Positions 34,628 through 43,288 of a stretch of DNA of 64,000 bases are shown piece after piece. Source of the DNA: Treponema sp. UBA6988. Its GTDB lineage: Bacteria; Spirochaetota; Spirochaetia; Treponematales; Treponemataceae. Made by a program: the position numbers and the translations under genes. The notes below the pieces were generated by a model. The model had not been told where the DNA came from. It searched no databases and saw only the letters and a program-made list of their open reading frames with translations. The DNA lies in contig DJYC01000100.1 in NCBI GenBank assembly GCA_002448445.1, positions 10,991 through 74,990 on the forward strand, given 5' to 3'. Every line of letters starts with the position of its first letter. The first letter of the stretch is position 1.

Positions 34628-37345
34628 TTAGAACTGGGCCTGGGCAATGCTCTTGACCGTGTAGTCAAAGTCCTTGCCGTTGATGTTGAACTTGAGGTTG
34701 TCACCGGTGCGGGCTTCGAGAAGGTTGTTACCCAGCGGTGAAAGGTAAGAAATGAATCCTTTTTCCGGGTCTGATTCCCAAGGTCCAAAGATTGTAAGCA
34801 CTTCTTCCTTGTTTTCCTTGTTGTTCTGCAGGGTTACCTTTGTGCCGAATGAAACCATAGAAGTGGTGACGGTTGTCGGGTCAAAGATTACTGCGCGTGC
34901 AAGTTCATCCTTGAGGTTTGAAAGCTTGACGTTTGCGATGTGCTGGGCTTCCTTTGCAGAAGAGTATTCCGCATTTTCCTTAAGGTCTCCCTTGGCGCGT
35001 GCATCGCTGACTTCCTGGGTAATCTGGGGAAGCAGGACTTTTTCGATGTGCTCTGCTTCGTCACGCTTGATTTCCAGCATCTTTGCGGTAACGAGAAGGC
35101 CTTTCTGGGTTTCGTGCTTGATTTCTGCTTCCTGGAATTTATAATCCGGGAATTTTGAAAGGATTCCGTTTCGCAGCTGGGTCTTGTCGGCTGATTCCAA
35201 ATTTTTAACGTCACTTACCATTGTGTAAAGGCGGGTGATTGTATCCGCACCGCCGCTGAGCATGAAGTCGAGCAGGTTGTTCTTTGTACCGTCGGATGTC
35301 TTTTCTGCAAAGAGGAGATTCCTTGCGTTCTTGATGGTCTTCTTGTTTTCCGTAGTGTTTACGTGGTTGTCCACTTCGCGGTAGCAGAGGGAGATAATGT
35401 TTATGAGAGTTATAAGCTGCTTTTCTTCGCTGATTGCTGCTGCCTTGAACCAGTCCTCATTGCGGCACTCCTTAAAGAGGAATACGGCTGCATCGCGGTT
35501 GTTGCGGTAGTCTTCAAAGCAGTCCTGCACAAGCTTCTGCACCTTGTCCTGCTTGCCGTTGGAGATGAGCATGTTAAGCATGCCCTTGTCAAGAACGGTT
35601 GGGAAGAGGTGGATGTACTGCTCGTCCCAGTCGGGAAGCTGCCTTACGTTTGCAATAAAGTCGGTGCGGAGGGATGTGCCCTTTGAGTCCTTGAGTTTGT
35701 TGAAAAGGTCGCGCTTGTTGTCTATGTCTCCGTAGAGCTGCTCGAATGTGAAAGTTGCAGGGAAGGTGAAGCTTGGAAGCTTCTTTGTTATGCCCTGAAC
35801 CGTGAGGTAGGATGCTACGACCTGTTCGTCAAGGTTTTGGAAGGACTTGAGGTAGCCTGCAAAGTAGTTGTACATGTCGGCAAAGAGTTCGTCCGTCTTG
35901 TCGGTCTCGTCATCGTCCACATAGCGGGTGATAATTTCTATGCGCTTGAAGAAGTCCTTTTCCGCCTTGAATTCGTTGCTGTAGCGTTCCTCTGCGGAAA
36001 TCTCGTGGTCGCGCACGGTGTGTATGCTGATGTCCTCTGGGCTTACGCCAAAGATTTTATTCTCTGCGAATACCTTCTGGGCCTTTGCATGCCAGCTGGT
36101 CCATTCGCCCGGCGTGAGGATTGAGGGAACAAGTTCTGCCTTGATTTTCTTGTCGTCGCACTTGTTGTCGAAGCTCTTGATGATTGTGGTGAGGGTTCCT
36201 TCAACGTCGCCCTTTACCATCTTTGCAAGTTCTTCCTTCTTCTTTGTAGCCTTAAGAACCCAGATGTGGTCCTTTGCAAGCGGCTGCAGTGCGCTTACTG
36301 CCATCTTGAGGGACATGGGGTGGATGCCGCTCTTTTTTCCAAAGTTGATTGTAAGCTGGTCGCCCTGTACTTTTGTTATGATGCCAACTCCCCATGTGCG
36401 GTGGAATACGTAGTTCTTTGCGTCAAAGGAAATGTGCTTCTCAAAGTCGCTGATTGCCTCGAATACGTTGCGGAACGAAGTATCCAGGTTTGAGGTGCGG
36501 ATGTAGTCTTCCAGGTGGCTGTGGTCGGAATACTTGCCGCGGAAGCATTCGATTATTTCCTTGCGTGCCCAGCTGTCCTTGTTGTCTATTGCAAGGATGA
36601 GCTTAAGGATGGAGATTGCTGTGTCCCACTTTGCAGTGTCCTTGTAGTACTGGTAAAGTTCCTGCATGAGGGCTGCGGACTTTGTTTCGCTTATTGACTT
36701 TGCAATCTTGCGCTGGATAAGGAGGAAGAAGTCGATTTCTTCAGGAATCAGGGACACAAGCTTTGTCCAGATTTCCTTAATGCTACTGATGTTGTGGTTG
36801 CCAACAAAGCGGAGGAGAGCTTTCTTGTAGTAGCTGATTGCAAGCTCCTGGTTGTTCTGGCCTTCGTAGCGTTCTGCAAGTGTCTTTGCAATTTCAGCCT
36901 CTTCAAGGTCAATCTTTACAATCTGCTCGTAAAGCTCCCATACCTTGTCGTTGTTCGCTTCCTTATAGAATTCTGCCAGCTTGCGGATTGCAAATTTATT
37001 CTGCGGGTCTTCTTCAAGTATGGAGTTGCACAGGTATTCGATAAGTGCTTCCTTGTGGTTCTTTTCAAGTATGTCCACGAGGCTTACAAGCTTGGAGTTG
37101 TCCAGAGAGCGTTCGCGCAGGTCAATCATGCCGGAAAGGTAGAGCGCAACGATGCTGTCGTTTGTCTTTGAAAGCTGCTCGTCGCAGATGTCCTTAATCT
37201 GCTTGCTGCAGTTTTCTTCAAAAACCTTTTCAAGAAGCTGAGACAACTCTACAAGGTTGCTCTTTGTAAAGTCACGGATTCCAGCGCGTGTCCAGGTTGT
37301 GCTCTTAAGCGTTTCCCTTACGGAATTTTCAAGCTCTTCAGACAT
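34628..37345 (-). CDS. greA: Transcription elongation factor GreA with long N-terminal extension
   Basis: The last 160 residues are a complete GreA. A coiled-coil N-domain carries the catalytic acidic tip GDLKENAEYSSAKE (about residues 786-799), and an FKBP-like C-domain includes FISYLSPLGNNLL. It rescues backtracked RNA polymerase by stimulating transcript cleavage. The first 740 residues are an extra helical, TPR/HEAT-like region with no counterpart in E. coli GreA (158 aa); similarly long GreA proteins are known from Treponema. An AGGAGA SD precedes ATG 37345. Intact reading frame through the junction argues for a genuine fusion. Confidence 0.93.
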   Translation of the reverse strand: MSEELENSVRETLKSTTWTRAGIRDFTKSNLVELSQLLEKVFEENCSKQIKDICDEQLSKTNDSIVALYLSGMIDLRERSLDNSKLVSLVDILEKNHKEALIEYLCNSILEEDPQNKFAIRKLAEFYKEANNDKVWELYEQIVKIDLEEAEIAKTLAERYEGQNNQELAISYYKKALLRFVGNHNISSIKEIWTKLVSLIPEEIDFFLLIQRKIAKSISETKSAALMQELYQYYKDTAKWDTAISILKLILAIDNKDSWARKEIIECFRGKYSDHSHLEDYIRTSNLDTSFRNVFEAISDFEKHISFDAKNYVFHRTWGVGIITKVQGDQLTINFGKKSGIHPMSLKMAVSALQPLAKDHIWVLKATKKKEELAKMVKGDVEGTLTTIIKSFDNKCDDKKIKAELVPSILTPGEWTSWHAKAQKVFAENKIFGVSPEDISIHTVRDHEISAEERYSNEFKAEKDFFKRIEIITRYVDDDETDKTDELFADMYNYFAGYLKSFQNLDEQVVASYLTVQGITKKLPSFTFPATFTFEQLYGDIDNKRDLFNKLKDSKGTSLRTDFIANVRQLPDWDEQYIHLFPTVLDKGMLNMLISNGKQDKVQKLVQDCFEDYRNNRDAAVFLFKECRNEDWFKAAAISEEKQLITLINIISLCYREVDNHVNTTENKKTIKNARNLLFAEKTSDGTKNNLLDFMLSGGADTITRLYTMVSDVKNLESADKTQLRNGILSKFPDYKFQEAEIKHETQKGLLVTAKMLEIKRDEAEHIEKVLLPQITQEVSDARAKGDLKENAEYSSAKEAQHIANVKLSNLKDELARAVIFDPTTVTTSMVSFGTKVTLQNNKENKEEVLTIFGPWESDPEKGFISYLSPLGNNLLEARTGDNLKFNINGKDFDYTVKSIAQAQF

Positions 37346-37400
37346 AAGTTTCTCCTAAAATATAAATTAAGTTGAATTCAGCACCGCAGTCTGCAAATGT

Positions 37401-38360
37401 CTACTCAACAAATTTCTTATATAACTTTGAATCAAGGAGCTTTATCTTTAGCGTAATTTCCTTGATTCTCTTTACGCTTTCCTTAGCAATGATGTAATAG
37501 TCAATCAGGCGCAGGTACATGCTGATGAGCCTGGGCTTGATTAGAGCCTCGTTGTTGGCGGGGTTCTTAAGCTCATTCTCCCTGGCGTAGATGTCCTGTT
37601 TTAGCCTTCCGACTTCCTGTGCCCTGAGGGGTCTCTTTATGTTAAAGACCTCAAGCAGAGTGCCGTAGACGGGAATCCATTCCAGAAGCTCAGCCCCGGA
37701 GTATCCCTCTTCCCCGACCTTTTCCGCAAGCGAGTTGATGAGCGGTGAGTCCAGGTTTGAAAGCTCTATTTTCTGCGCATCCAAAAAGAAAGCCTCGCGG
37801 AACATCAGCTTTGCAAACTTTGTCTCGCCGCAAAGATCGTAGCAGTCGGCAAGTTCCGCAAGTACGGCAGGCTGTGACGGGTGAATTGCGTTTGCCTTGT
37901 TAAGGCAGCTGAGCGCAAGCTCGTAGGAGCCCAGCCTCTTGTGGCAAAGACCAGCCTTCCTCAGTACCTCCGAAAAAAATACCGGGTCCTTTTCTTCCGT
38001 TATCGCGCTGAACTTGGAAAGGGCGCATGTGTATATTCCCCTCTTAAAAGCATAGACCGTGTTCTTAAGGGAGGACTTTTCCATTTCCTTTTTTTCAAGG
38101 GTCTGTTCTTCCCTGCTGGCAAGGGCAGTGAATTTCTTCCACTGGTTTACCAAAAGTTCCCCGCTTTCGTAGGGAGGAAAGGATGCCAGCGATGCAAAGG
38201 TATCCGCCCAAAATGAGCAGCAGTGAATGGCAAAAACAAGGTTGTCGTTGTCCAAGTCGGCAGTTAGAGCGTCTTCTAGTAAAACTTTTGCCTGTGCAGG
38301 ATTTCCGTTTTCTATAAGTTCGTATGCCTGCGCCAGAGCCGATTCAGACTGAATACCCAT
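37401..38360 (-). CDS. TPR-containing hypothetical protein
   Basis: 319 residues, no signal peptide. TPR-like helices are seen in GNPAQAKVLLEDALTADLDN, SYELALSCLNKANAIHPSQP and AVLAELADCYDLCGETKFAKL. Probably a cytoplasmic scaffold. A TTGACT-N16-TATAAT promoter ends 8 nt before the ATG and no SD exists. It precedes greA by 55 nt on the same strand and may be cotranscribed with it, suggesting a partnership with the helical extension of GreA (inference). Confidence 0.7.
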   Translation of the reverse strand: MGIQSESALAQAYELIENGNPAQAKVLLEDALTADLDNDNLVFAIHCCSFWADTFASLASFPPYESGELLVNQWKKFTALASREEQTLEKKEMEKSSLKNTVYAFKRGIYTCALSKFSAITEEKDPVFFSEVLRKAGLCHKRLGSYELALSCLNKANAIHPSQPAVLAELADCYDLCGETKFAKLMFREAFFLDAQKIELSNLDSPLINSLAEKVGEEGYSGAELLEWIPVYGTLLEVFNIKRPLRAQEVGRLKQDIYARENELKNPANNEALIKPRLISMYLRLIDYYIIAKESVKRIKEITLKIKLLDSKLYKKFVE

Positions 38361-38368
38361 AGCTTTTA

Positions 38369-38396
38369 ATTATACAAAAATGCCTGTTTTAGTCAA
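38369..38396 (-). promoter_or_regulatory. Promoter of the TPR gene, near-leaderless
   Basis: Minus strand: TTGACT, 16-nt spacer, TATAAT, 8 nt to ATG 38360; no SD. Confidence 0.65.
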
Positions 38397-38567
38397 GTAA
38401 CATTTTTTATAAAAAAAAAGAAATATTTTATACAGATTTACGATGTTCTTGTCAACACCTAAAGGCCGAATTTGTAAAAAAAAATTAAATTTTTTTTAAG
38501 ATTTTTTTCCTTATGGACGGTACTTGCCTTTTTTTACGGTTCGCAAATTTGCCGGTCGTGAACTTGC

Positions 38568-38699
38568 CTCTTGTTACCGCCGTTCCGGGGTTCCGGGGGA
38601 CCCCAACCCCCTCCATTGCTCCACTTCGCCGCTCGAAACTACGCGGCGAGTTCCGCAACCCGCCTCTGGCGGGCCCCTCCATGGCGGCGTAGGTTCTCC
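38568..38699 (+). repeat. GC-rich dispersed intergenic repeat, copy 3 (extended)
   Basis: TTCCGGGGTTCCGGGGGACCCC, CCCCTCCATTGC, GGCGGGCCCCTCC and GGCGGCGTAGGTTCTCC align with the family; about 40 extra bases including GCCGCTCGAAACTACGCGGCGAG form an internal imperfect hairpin. It fills the gap between divergent genes. The A/T-rich stretch 38400-38520 to its left holds nothing I can assign. Confidence 0.85.
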
Positions 38700-38727
38700 T
38701 ATAAGACCTGTAATCGCCCACCCATAA

Positions 38728-38756
38728 TTGAATAATATTCCTTTACGCGCTATCAT
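38728..38756 (+). promoter_or_regulatory. Promoter of chromate transporter pair, leaderless
   Basis: TTGAAT, 17-nt spacer, TATCAT; 5 nt to ATG 38762; no SD. Confidence 0.65.
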
Positions 38757-38761
38757 ACGGT

Positions 38762-39322
38762 ATGATTAAGACTTTGCTTGACTTGTACTTTACCTTTTTT
38801 AAGATTGGTGCCGTGACATTCGGCGGCGGCTATGCAATGCTTCCAGTTCTGGAGAGGGAGCTTTCCCAAAAGAAAAAATGGGTTACCAGTGATGACCTGC
38901 TTGACTACTATGCCGTTTCCCAGGTTACGCCCGGCGTAATTGCGGTGAACGTTTCAACCTTTGTAGGCTCAAAGAAGGCCGGCCTTCCCGGTGGCATTTC
39001 CGCTACGCTCGGGGTTGTTTCTCCGTCCGTAATCATAATAAGCCTGATTGCCCTTTTTATTTCGAGCTTTGAGCAGATAGAATGGGTTCAGAAGGCCCTT
39101 GCGGGAGTTAACGTGGCTGTTACGGCCCTTCTTACCTATGCAGTTTTTAACTTTGCAAAGAAGACCGTAAAAAATGCTTGGGGAGTAGTCTTCTACTCCG
39201 CTTCCTTTTGCGCTGTCTTTTTCCTTAAGGTTTCCTCTGTTGCGGTTGTGCTTTCTGCCATAGTGGTGGGGCTTGTCCTTCATTTTGCCTTCCGTGCTAA
39301 AGGCGGGGAGGGTAAGGAGTGA
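38762..39322 (+). CDS. Chromate transporter family, first half
   Basis: 186 residues with the ChrA N-half motif FFKIGAVTFGGGYAMLPVLERE and the downstream VSQVTPGVIAVNVSTFVG; about five or six membrane helices. In many anaerobes the CHR domain occurs as two short adjacent genes, and this is the first. The natural substrate may be sulfate or another anion rather than chromate. Its stop overlaps the start of the second half (GTGATG region). Confidence 0.88.
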   Translation: MIKTLLDLYFTFFKIGAVTFGGGYAMLPVLERELSQKKKWVTSDDLLDYYAVSQVTPGVIAVNVSTFVGSKKAGLPGGISATLGVVSPSVIIISLIALFISSFEQIEWVQKALAGVNVAVTALLTYAVFNFAKKTVKNAWGVVFYSASFCAVFFLKVSSVAVVLSAIVVGLVLHFAFRAKGGEGKE

Positions 39323-39903
39323 TGTTTACAGGAATCATTGGTTTGTTCCATCTTTTTTGCATATTCTTTTATGTGGGACTTTTTGCCATAGGCGGAGGTC
39401 TTGTTGCGGCAACCTTTATGCAGCAGGTCCTTGTGGAAAAATACGGAGTGATTAGTCAGGAAAAATTTTACCAGATGATTGCCGTTAGCGAGAGCACACC
39501 GGGGCCAATAGGCATAAACCTTGCAACTTACTGCGGCTGCGAGGTATATGGACCTGTCGGCGGAGTGATCACAACCTTTGGGGAGGTGCTTCCTTCTCTA
39601 ATAATAATAATGCTGATTGCAAAATTCTTTGCGGACTTTCAGAAAAAGCCCCTTGTCCAGTCGGCCTTTTTTGCCCTGCGCCCTGCTACCGGCGGAATGG
39701 TTCTCGTTGCACTTGCAAACGTATTCATTATCACCGTGCTCAACGTGCAGGCTTTTAGGGCCAGCGGCTCCGTGGCAGACCTTGTGCAGATAAAGCAGAC
39801 CGTCTTCTACCTGCTTGCCGTAACCGTGCTCTTTTTCGTAAAAAAAATCCACCCGGTTTTTGTAGTGGCCGCAGGTGCGGTTTTTGGAGTGCTCTTTCTC
39901 TAG
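39322..39903 (+). CDS. Chromate transporter family, second half
   Basis: 193 residues, again with a CHR domain: FFYVGLFAIGGGLVAATFMQQ and AVSESTPGPIGINLATYCG. Start chosen at ATG 39322, which shares its first base with the upstream stop codon; the GGGGAGGG at 39304 gives a sensible SD spacing. The two halves are expected to form an antiparallel heterodimer. Confidence 0.88.
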   Translation: MFTGIIGLFHLFCIFFYVGLFAIGGGLVAATFMQQVLVEKYGVISQEKFYQMIAVSESTPGPIGINLATYCGCEVYGPVGGVITTFGEVLPSLIIIMLIAKFFADFQKKPLVQSAFFALRPATGGMVLVALANVFIITVLNVQAFRASGSVADLVQIKQTVFYLLAVTVLFFVKKIHPVFVVAAGAVFGVLFL

Positions 39904-39926
39904 CTTTTTGTTTTTTTTAACACTAA

Positions 39927-39955
39927 TGGACATTTTGTTCTACTAGGGATATAAT
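39927..39955 (+). promoter_or_regulatory. Promoter with conventional leader
   Basis: TGGACA, 17-nt spacer, TATAAT; start codon 24 nt downstream after a GAGAGG SD. A contrast to the leaderless promoters. Confidence 0.65.
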
Positions 39956-39979
39956 AGTAGAAAAGAGAGGTTTTTTTTT

Positions 39980-40372
39980 ATGCCCGTCAAATTGATATTT
40001 TCTATTGCACTTATGGTTTTGGTAGCCACTTTCACCGGGTTCAACTTGGGCAACAAGTGCGACCTTTGGATTTTTCACACTTTCAAGGACGTGCCGGTAT
40101 TTGTGACCGTCATTGCATCCTTTGTCTGCGGCGTACTGCTTACGCTGCCATTCACATTTGGCAAGTCCAAGAAGGAGGCCGTTAAAAAGGCTCTGGCAAA
40201 GGCTGAAAAGAACCGTGAAAAGGAAGAGCGCATCCGTGAAAAGGCTGCCGCCAAGGAGGCTGCAAAAGAGGCAAAGTCTTCTTCCGAGGCATCCCATTTC
40301 CCCCTTTCCTCTGAAGGAGGAAACTCTGGCACTTTGTCAGCTGACCCTGCATTGGGGTCTTCTGCCAACTAG
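39980..40372 (+). CDS. LapA-like (DUF1049) membrane protein
   Basis: 130 residues: two hydrophobic helices with an intervening NLGNKCDLWIFHTFKDVPVF segment, as in LapA/DUF1049 proteins, then a long Lys/Glu/Ala coiled-coil (KKALAKAEKNREKEERIREK) and a Ser-rich tail. Probably an inner-membrane assembly factor or scaffold. Followed after 15 nt by the SPOR protein, likely in one transcript. Confidence 0.72.
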   Translation: MPVKLIFSIALMVLVATFTGFNLGNKCDLWIFHTFKDVPVFVTVIASFVCGVLLTLPFTFGKSKKEAVKKALAKAEKNREKEERIREKAAAKEAAKEAKSSSEASHFPLSSEGGNSGTLSADPALGSSAN

Positions 40373-40387
40373 ATTCAAGGAGAATTG

Positions 40388-41527
40388 ATGAAAGTTCCCT
40401 TTGCAAGAAAAATTGCCTTTGCCGCATTCTCCATATTGCTGTCATCCCTTTCTTTTGCTGCCGGAAAGGCTTCTTCCTTTACCGCAGCCCAGCTCAGGGA
40501 AAAGGCGCTGAAGCAAGATTCGGTGCAGGAGGGAATTTCTTTTATACAGGAGCATCTGGAAGAGTGCGCGTCCCCTGCGGACAAAAGGTCTTCCCTGCAT
40601 TTTCTTGGAACGCTACAGGAGCAGCTTGGCATTTACAGCGAGGCTTCCCGTTCCTATGCAAAAGCAGCCGCCATTGCGGCAGGTGATGCTGCCGGTGTGG
40701 AAAAGGTCTCTTCGGAGCAGCTGGTGCTTGATGCTGTCCGCTGTTGCCTCAATTCCGGCGACTGGGAAAACGCAGACTCCTATCTTAACAGTGCCGTCCG
40801 CTCGTCCAGAGACAAGAAGGTGCTTGCATTCGTGAACCTGTATTCGGTATGGAGTGCCCTTTGCCGCGCCCAGAGCTATGCCGAGGCCTCCGATTCAATA
40901 GAAATCCTTGCAGCCTATGCCTCCATGGAGTCCATGGAAAGCGTTCGTCCTGCAGTCCTTTTTACGCTTTGGTTCCTTACCGACAAAAAAATATATTCGG
41001 AAGCGCTGCGCAAGAATTACCCCGATTCCGCCGAGTATGCACTTATCAAGGGAAGCGCCCAGATTGCAAACGTACCCTTCTGGTATTTTGTTCCCCGCTC
41101 CGTCTACCCCAAGTCAGGCTTTGCGGAAACCGAGTATACGGATTCTCCCGCAGAAAATGCGGCTGCTCCGGCAAAGGCTGATTCAAAGGCAGCCGGTAAA
41201 AGTAATTCTAAAACTGATGAAAAATCGTCCGCTGAAAATTCTCCGCAAGCAGAAGGCAAAACTTCTGGCAGCGGAAAAAACTTGCCGCCAGCAGGAGCCG
41301 AAGTCCTTGGTGCAAGGGTTCGCTACCAGGTTGGTTTTTTTGGTGTAAAGAAAAATGCACAGGATTTGATTGACCGTCTAAAGGCAAAGGGATTTGATGC
41401 ATATTGCTTTACGGAAACCCGTTCTTCCGGCAAAACCTATTACGTTGTCGTTGTGGACGAGAACAAGGCTGGGAACATATCCCAAAAGCTCAAGGACGCA
41501 GGATTTGACAACTACCCGGTAAAATAG
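40388..41527 (+). CDS. Secreted SPOR-domain protein
   Basis: Signal peptide (IAFAAFSILLSSLSFAAG), a helical TPR-like middle region, a low-complexity Ala/Lys/Ser linker (about 265-300), and a C-terminal SPOR domain (RYQVGFFGVKKNAQDLIDRL, then KTYYVVVVDENKAG). SPOR domains bind denuded glycan strands at sites of division or cell-wall remodelling. ATG 40388 follows AAGGAG; a TTG one codon earlier is less likely. Confidence 0.88.
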   Translation: MKVPFARKIAFAAFSILLSSLSFAAGKASSFTAAQLREKALKQDSVQEGISFIQEHLEECASPADKRSSLHFLGTLQEQLGIYSEASRSYAKAAAIAAGDAAGVEKVSSEQLVLDAVRCCLNSGDWENADSYLNSAVRSSRDKKVLAFVNLYSVWSALCRAQSYAEASDSIEILAAYASMESMESVRPAVLFTLWFLTDKKIYSEALRKNYPDSAEYALIKGSAQIANVPFWYFVPRSVYPKSGFAETEYTDSPAENAAAPAKADSKAAGKSNSKTDEKSSAENSPQAEGKTSGSGKNLPPAGAEVLGARVRYQVGFFGVKKNAQDLIDRLKAKGFDAYCFTETRSSGKTYYVVVVDENKAGNISQKLKDAGFDNYPVK

Positions 41528-41572
41528 CGGCCATCGCTTTTTATAAGCCTTGCAAAAATTCAGAATTAAGTT

Positions 41573-42535
41573 TTAGAAGTGAACTGTAAAAACCCTTTTT
41601 GTCTTTACATTGCCGTTCTTCCAGTGGGTAAAAAAATAAAAATACCTGCTGCAGCGCTTGCCGTCTTTTTCTAAAATGAGGTTGCCATTTTTGTCAAATT
41701 TTTCTTCCCATTTGCCAAGGAATGCATATTCACCGGCGAACACATTATTTTTTATACGCCGTATTTTTTCCGGCTGGTCTTTAAAGTATTCATATTCTTC
41801 GCTAAATTCATCTGACCATGTTTTTTTTATCATTCCGTTTTCATAGTATTCATACATTTTTACTTTTCCGTCTGAATCCGTTTCTTTAACAAGCTTTCCT
41901 TTTTCATCGTATTCATATTTTGTGCACTTTCCGTCCGTGTCTGATTCCGAAACAATATTTCCTTTGTCGTCGTATTTCTTACTTGTTCCGTCTTTGAACT
42001 TTTTCTTGTGGACTTTTACAGATGAATCGTAACTGTCGTATTTGCTTCCGAGCAAATTCCCCTGTTCATCATACTTGTATACAGACGAATCCCTGATTAC
42101 GTTTTCCACCTTGTTGGCAAGAAAAACAAGTGCTATAACCGAAACGCAAATAAGTGCCCAGCGAACCATTTTTGCCGTAATTTTTTTCCTGTTCCTGATG
42201 ATGACGAAGGGGGCATAAAAAACTGCATAAGCAATTGGTACTGCAAAAATGTGCCAGCCACTAAAATTGTTGGGTATGGCAATAATCAGGTTAAAGACAA
42301 ATGCAGCCGCCACCGAAAGAAATACATAATCGTTCGCCGCCTCACTTCCAAGCAGGTACAAAATTGCAATAACAACCGGCGGAATCACAATCCCCAGAAG
42401 AATCAGTGCAAAGGCAATATAAGTAAAAACTTCGCTTTCAAAACCAACAGCCTTTCCAACAAAACAAAGAAGTAAAAGTACAGCCATCACTGTCAGGTTA
42501 AGTATAATGGCAATGCGGGCAATCTTATTTTTCAT
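41573..42535 (-). CDS. Membrane protein with YD-like repeats
   Basis: The first 165 residues contain about five membrane helices. The C-terminal half is a series of Tyr-Asp repeats (YKYDEQGNLLGSKYD, KYEYDEKGKLVKETDSDGK, MYEYYENGMIKKTW), resembling RHS/YD or YwqK-type antitoxin repeats. It begins 4 nt after vapC on the same strand, with TAAAAATATG and no clear SD, so it is probably in the vapBC operon. Function unknown; the repeats face either side of the membrane depending on helix count. Confidence 0.65.
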   Translation of the reverse strand: MKNKIARIAIILNLTVMAVLLLLCFVGKAVGFESEVFTYIAFALILLGIVIPPVVIAILYLLGSEAANDYVFLSVAAAFVFNLIIAIPNNFSGWHIFAVPIAYAVFYAPFVIIRNRKKITAKMVRWALICVSVIALVFLANKVENVIRDSSVYKYDEQGNLLGSKYDSYDSSVKVHKKKFKDGTSKKYDDKGNIVSESDTDGKCTKYEYDEKGKLVKETDSDGKVKMYEYYENGMIKKTWSDEFSEEYEYFKDQPEKIRRIKNNVFAGEYAFLGKWEEKFDKNGNLILEKDGKRCSRYFYFFTHWKNGNVKTKRVFTVHF

Positions 42536-42539
42536 ATTT

Positions 42540-42944
42540 TTATCCTTTTGTCCAATTCTCTATTTTTAGATTTTCAATACGGCTAAGATGATTTTCATTA
42601 TTTGTTACAATGACTGCATTATGTTTTAAAGCTGTGGCACTAATAAAAATGTCATCATCTTCTATAATCAAGCCTTTTCTTGATAAATCCGAATATATTT
42701 GTGATGCAATTTCTAGTGTTTCGTCTGACAAGCTTACGGTTCCCAGTAATGAAGCCCAGGTCTTAAAGCGGTGTATTTTAGATACGGCTCCTTTTGCAAG
42801 CAAGCCCCTCTCTATTTCATAATAAGCTACACGAGGAATCATAACTTTGTCGCCTTGCAACAATTTGTCAGCTATTATAGCTTTAAGTCTCTCATCACCT
42901 TTTAGCAGATAGCTTATGATGTTTGTGTCAAGAAAATATGTCAT
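42540..42944 (-). CDS. VapC-type PIN-domain toxin
   Basis: PIN-domain ribonuclease: FLDTNIISYLLKGD with the first Asp, a PRVAYYEIERGLL Glu, and EDDDIFISATALKH with the C-terminal acidic cluster, then VTNNENHLSRI. 134 residues, standard for VapC. Start overlaps the antitoxin stop by 4 nt (ATGA). VapC toxins cut tRNA or rRNA; the target here is unknown. Confidence 0.92.
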   Translation of the reverse strand: MTYFLDTNIISYLLKGDERLKAIIADKLLQGDKVMIPRVAYYEIERGLLAKGAVSKIHRFKTWASLLGTVSLSDETLEIASQIYSDLSRKGLIIEDDDIFISATALKHNAVIVTNNENHLSRIENLKIENWTKG

Positions 42945-43183
42945 ATTTCGGTTCTCTTAAAATGTATTCCTCTGGCAATAGATTCGTCTACTGCTTCTGC
43001 GTCATCTTCGGAGAGCATGCCGCATACATCATCCAAGGCTGCAAGTTTAGCTTTTATTTCCTGTTTTTCGGTTTCCGAAAAGTTAGGGTTCGGGATGGAA
43101 ATATAAACAGTTTGGTTTATCTTTAAATTTACGGGTTCTAGTGTTCGTACTGCCGTTCCGTCGAAATATCCTTGCACCATCAT
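42941..43183 (-). CDS. Antitoxin of VapBC-like pair
   Basis: 80 residues: an N-terminal beta-rich GYFDGTAVRTLEPVNLKINQ segment like AF2212/DUF104-type antitoxins, and an acidic C-terminal tail (EDDAEAVDES) that would wrap the toxin. The start at 43183 (MMVQG) is set by a perfect GGAGG with 7-nt spacing; codons upstream are ignored. First gene of the operon. Confidence 0.82.
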   Translation of the reverse strand: MMVQGYFDGTAVRTLEPVNLKINQTVYISIPNPNFSETEKQEIKAKLAALDDVCGMLSEDDAEAVDESIARGIHFKRTEI

Positions 43184-43249
43184 GACTATACCTCCTTTTG
43201 TGAAGTGTAGCATATTTTTTCCAAAAAATCATCTGTTTTTACTGCTTGC

Positions 43250-43278
43250 TTGCAAAAAATCTTGCTTTGAATTATAAT
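43250..43278 (+). promoter_or_regulatory. lysS promoter, near-leaderless
   Basis: TTGCAA, 17-nt spacer, TATAAT; ATG 43289 begins 10 nt after the -10 and is preceded by CCTTCTATT with no SD. Confidence 0.7.
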
Positions 43279-43288
43279 TCCTTCTATT

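Noticed and set aside
38485..38756. Short frames on both strands over repeat copy 3
   Set aside because: Pro/Gly/Arg-rich translation of the GC-rich repeat, repeated at other copies without frame conservation.
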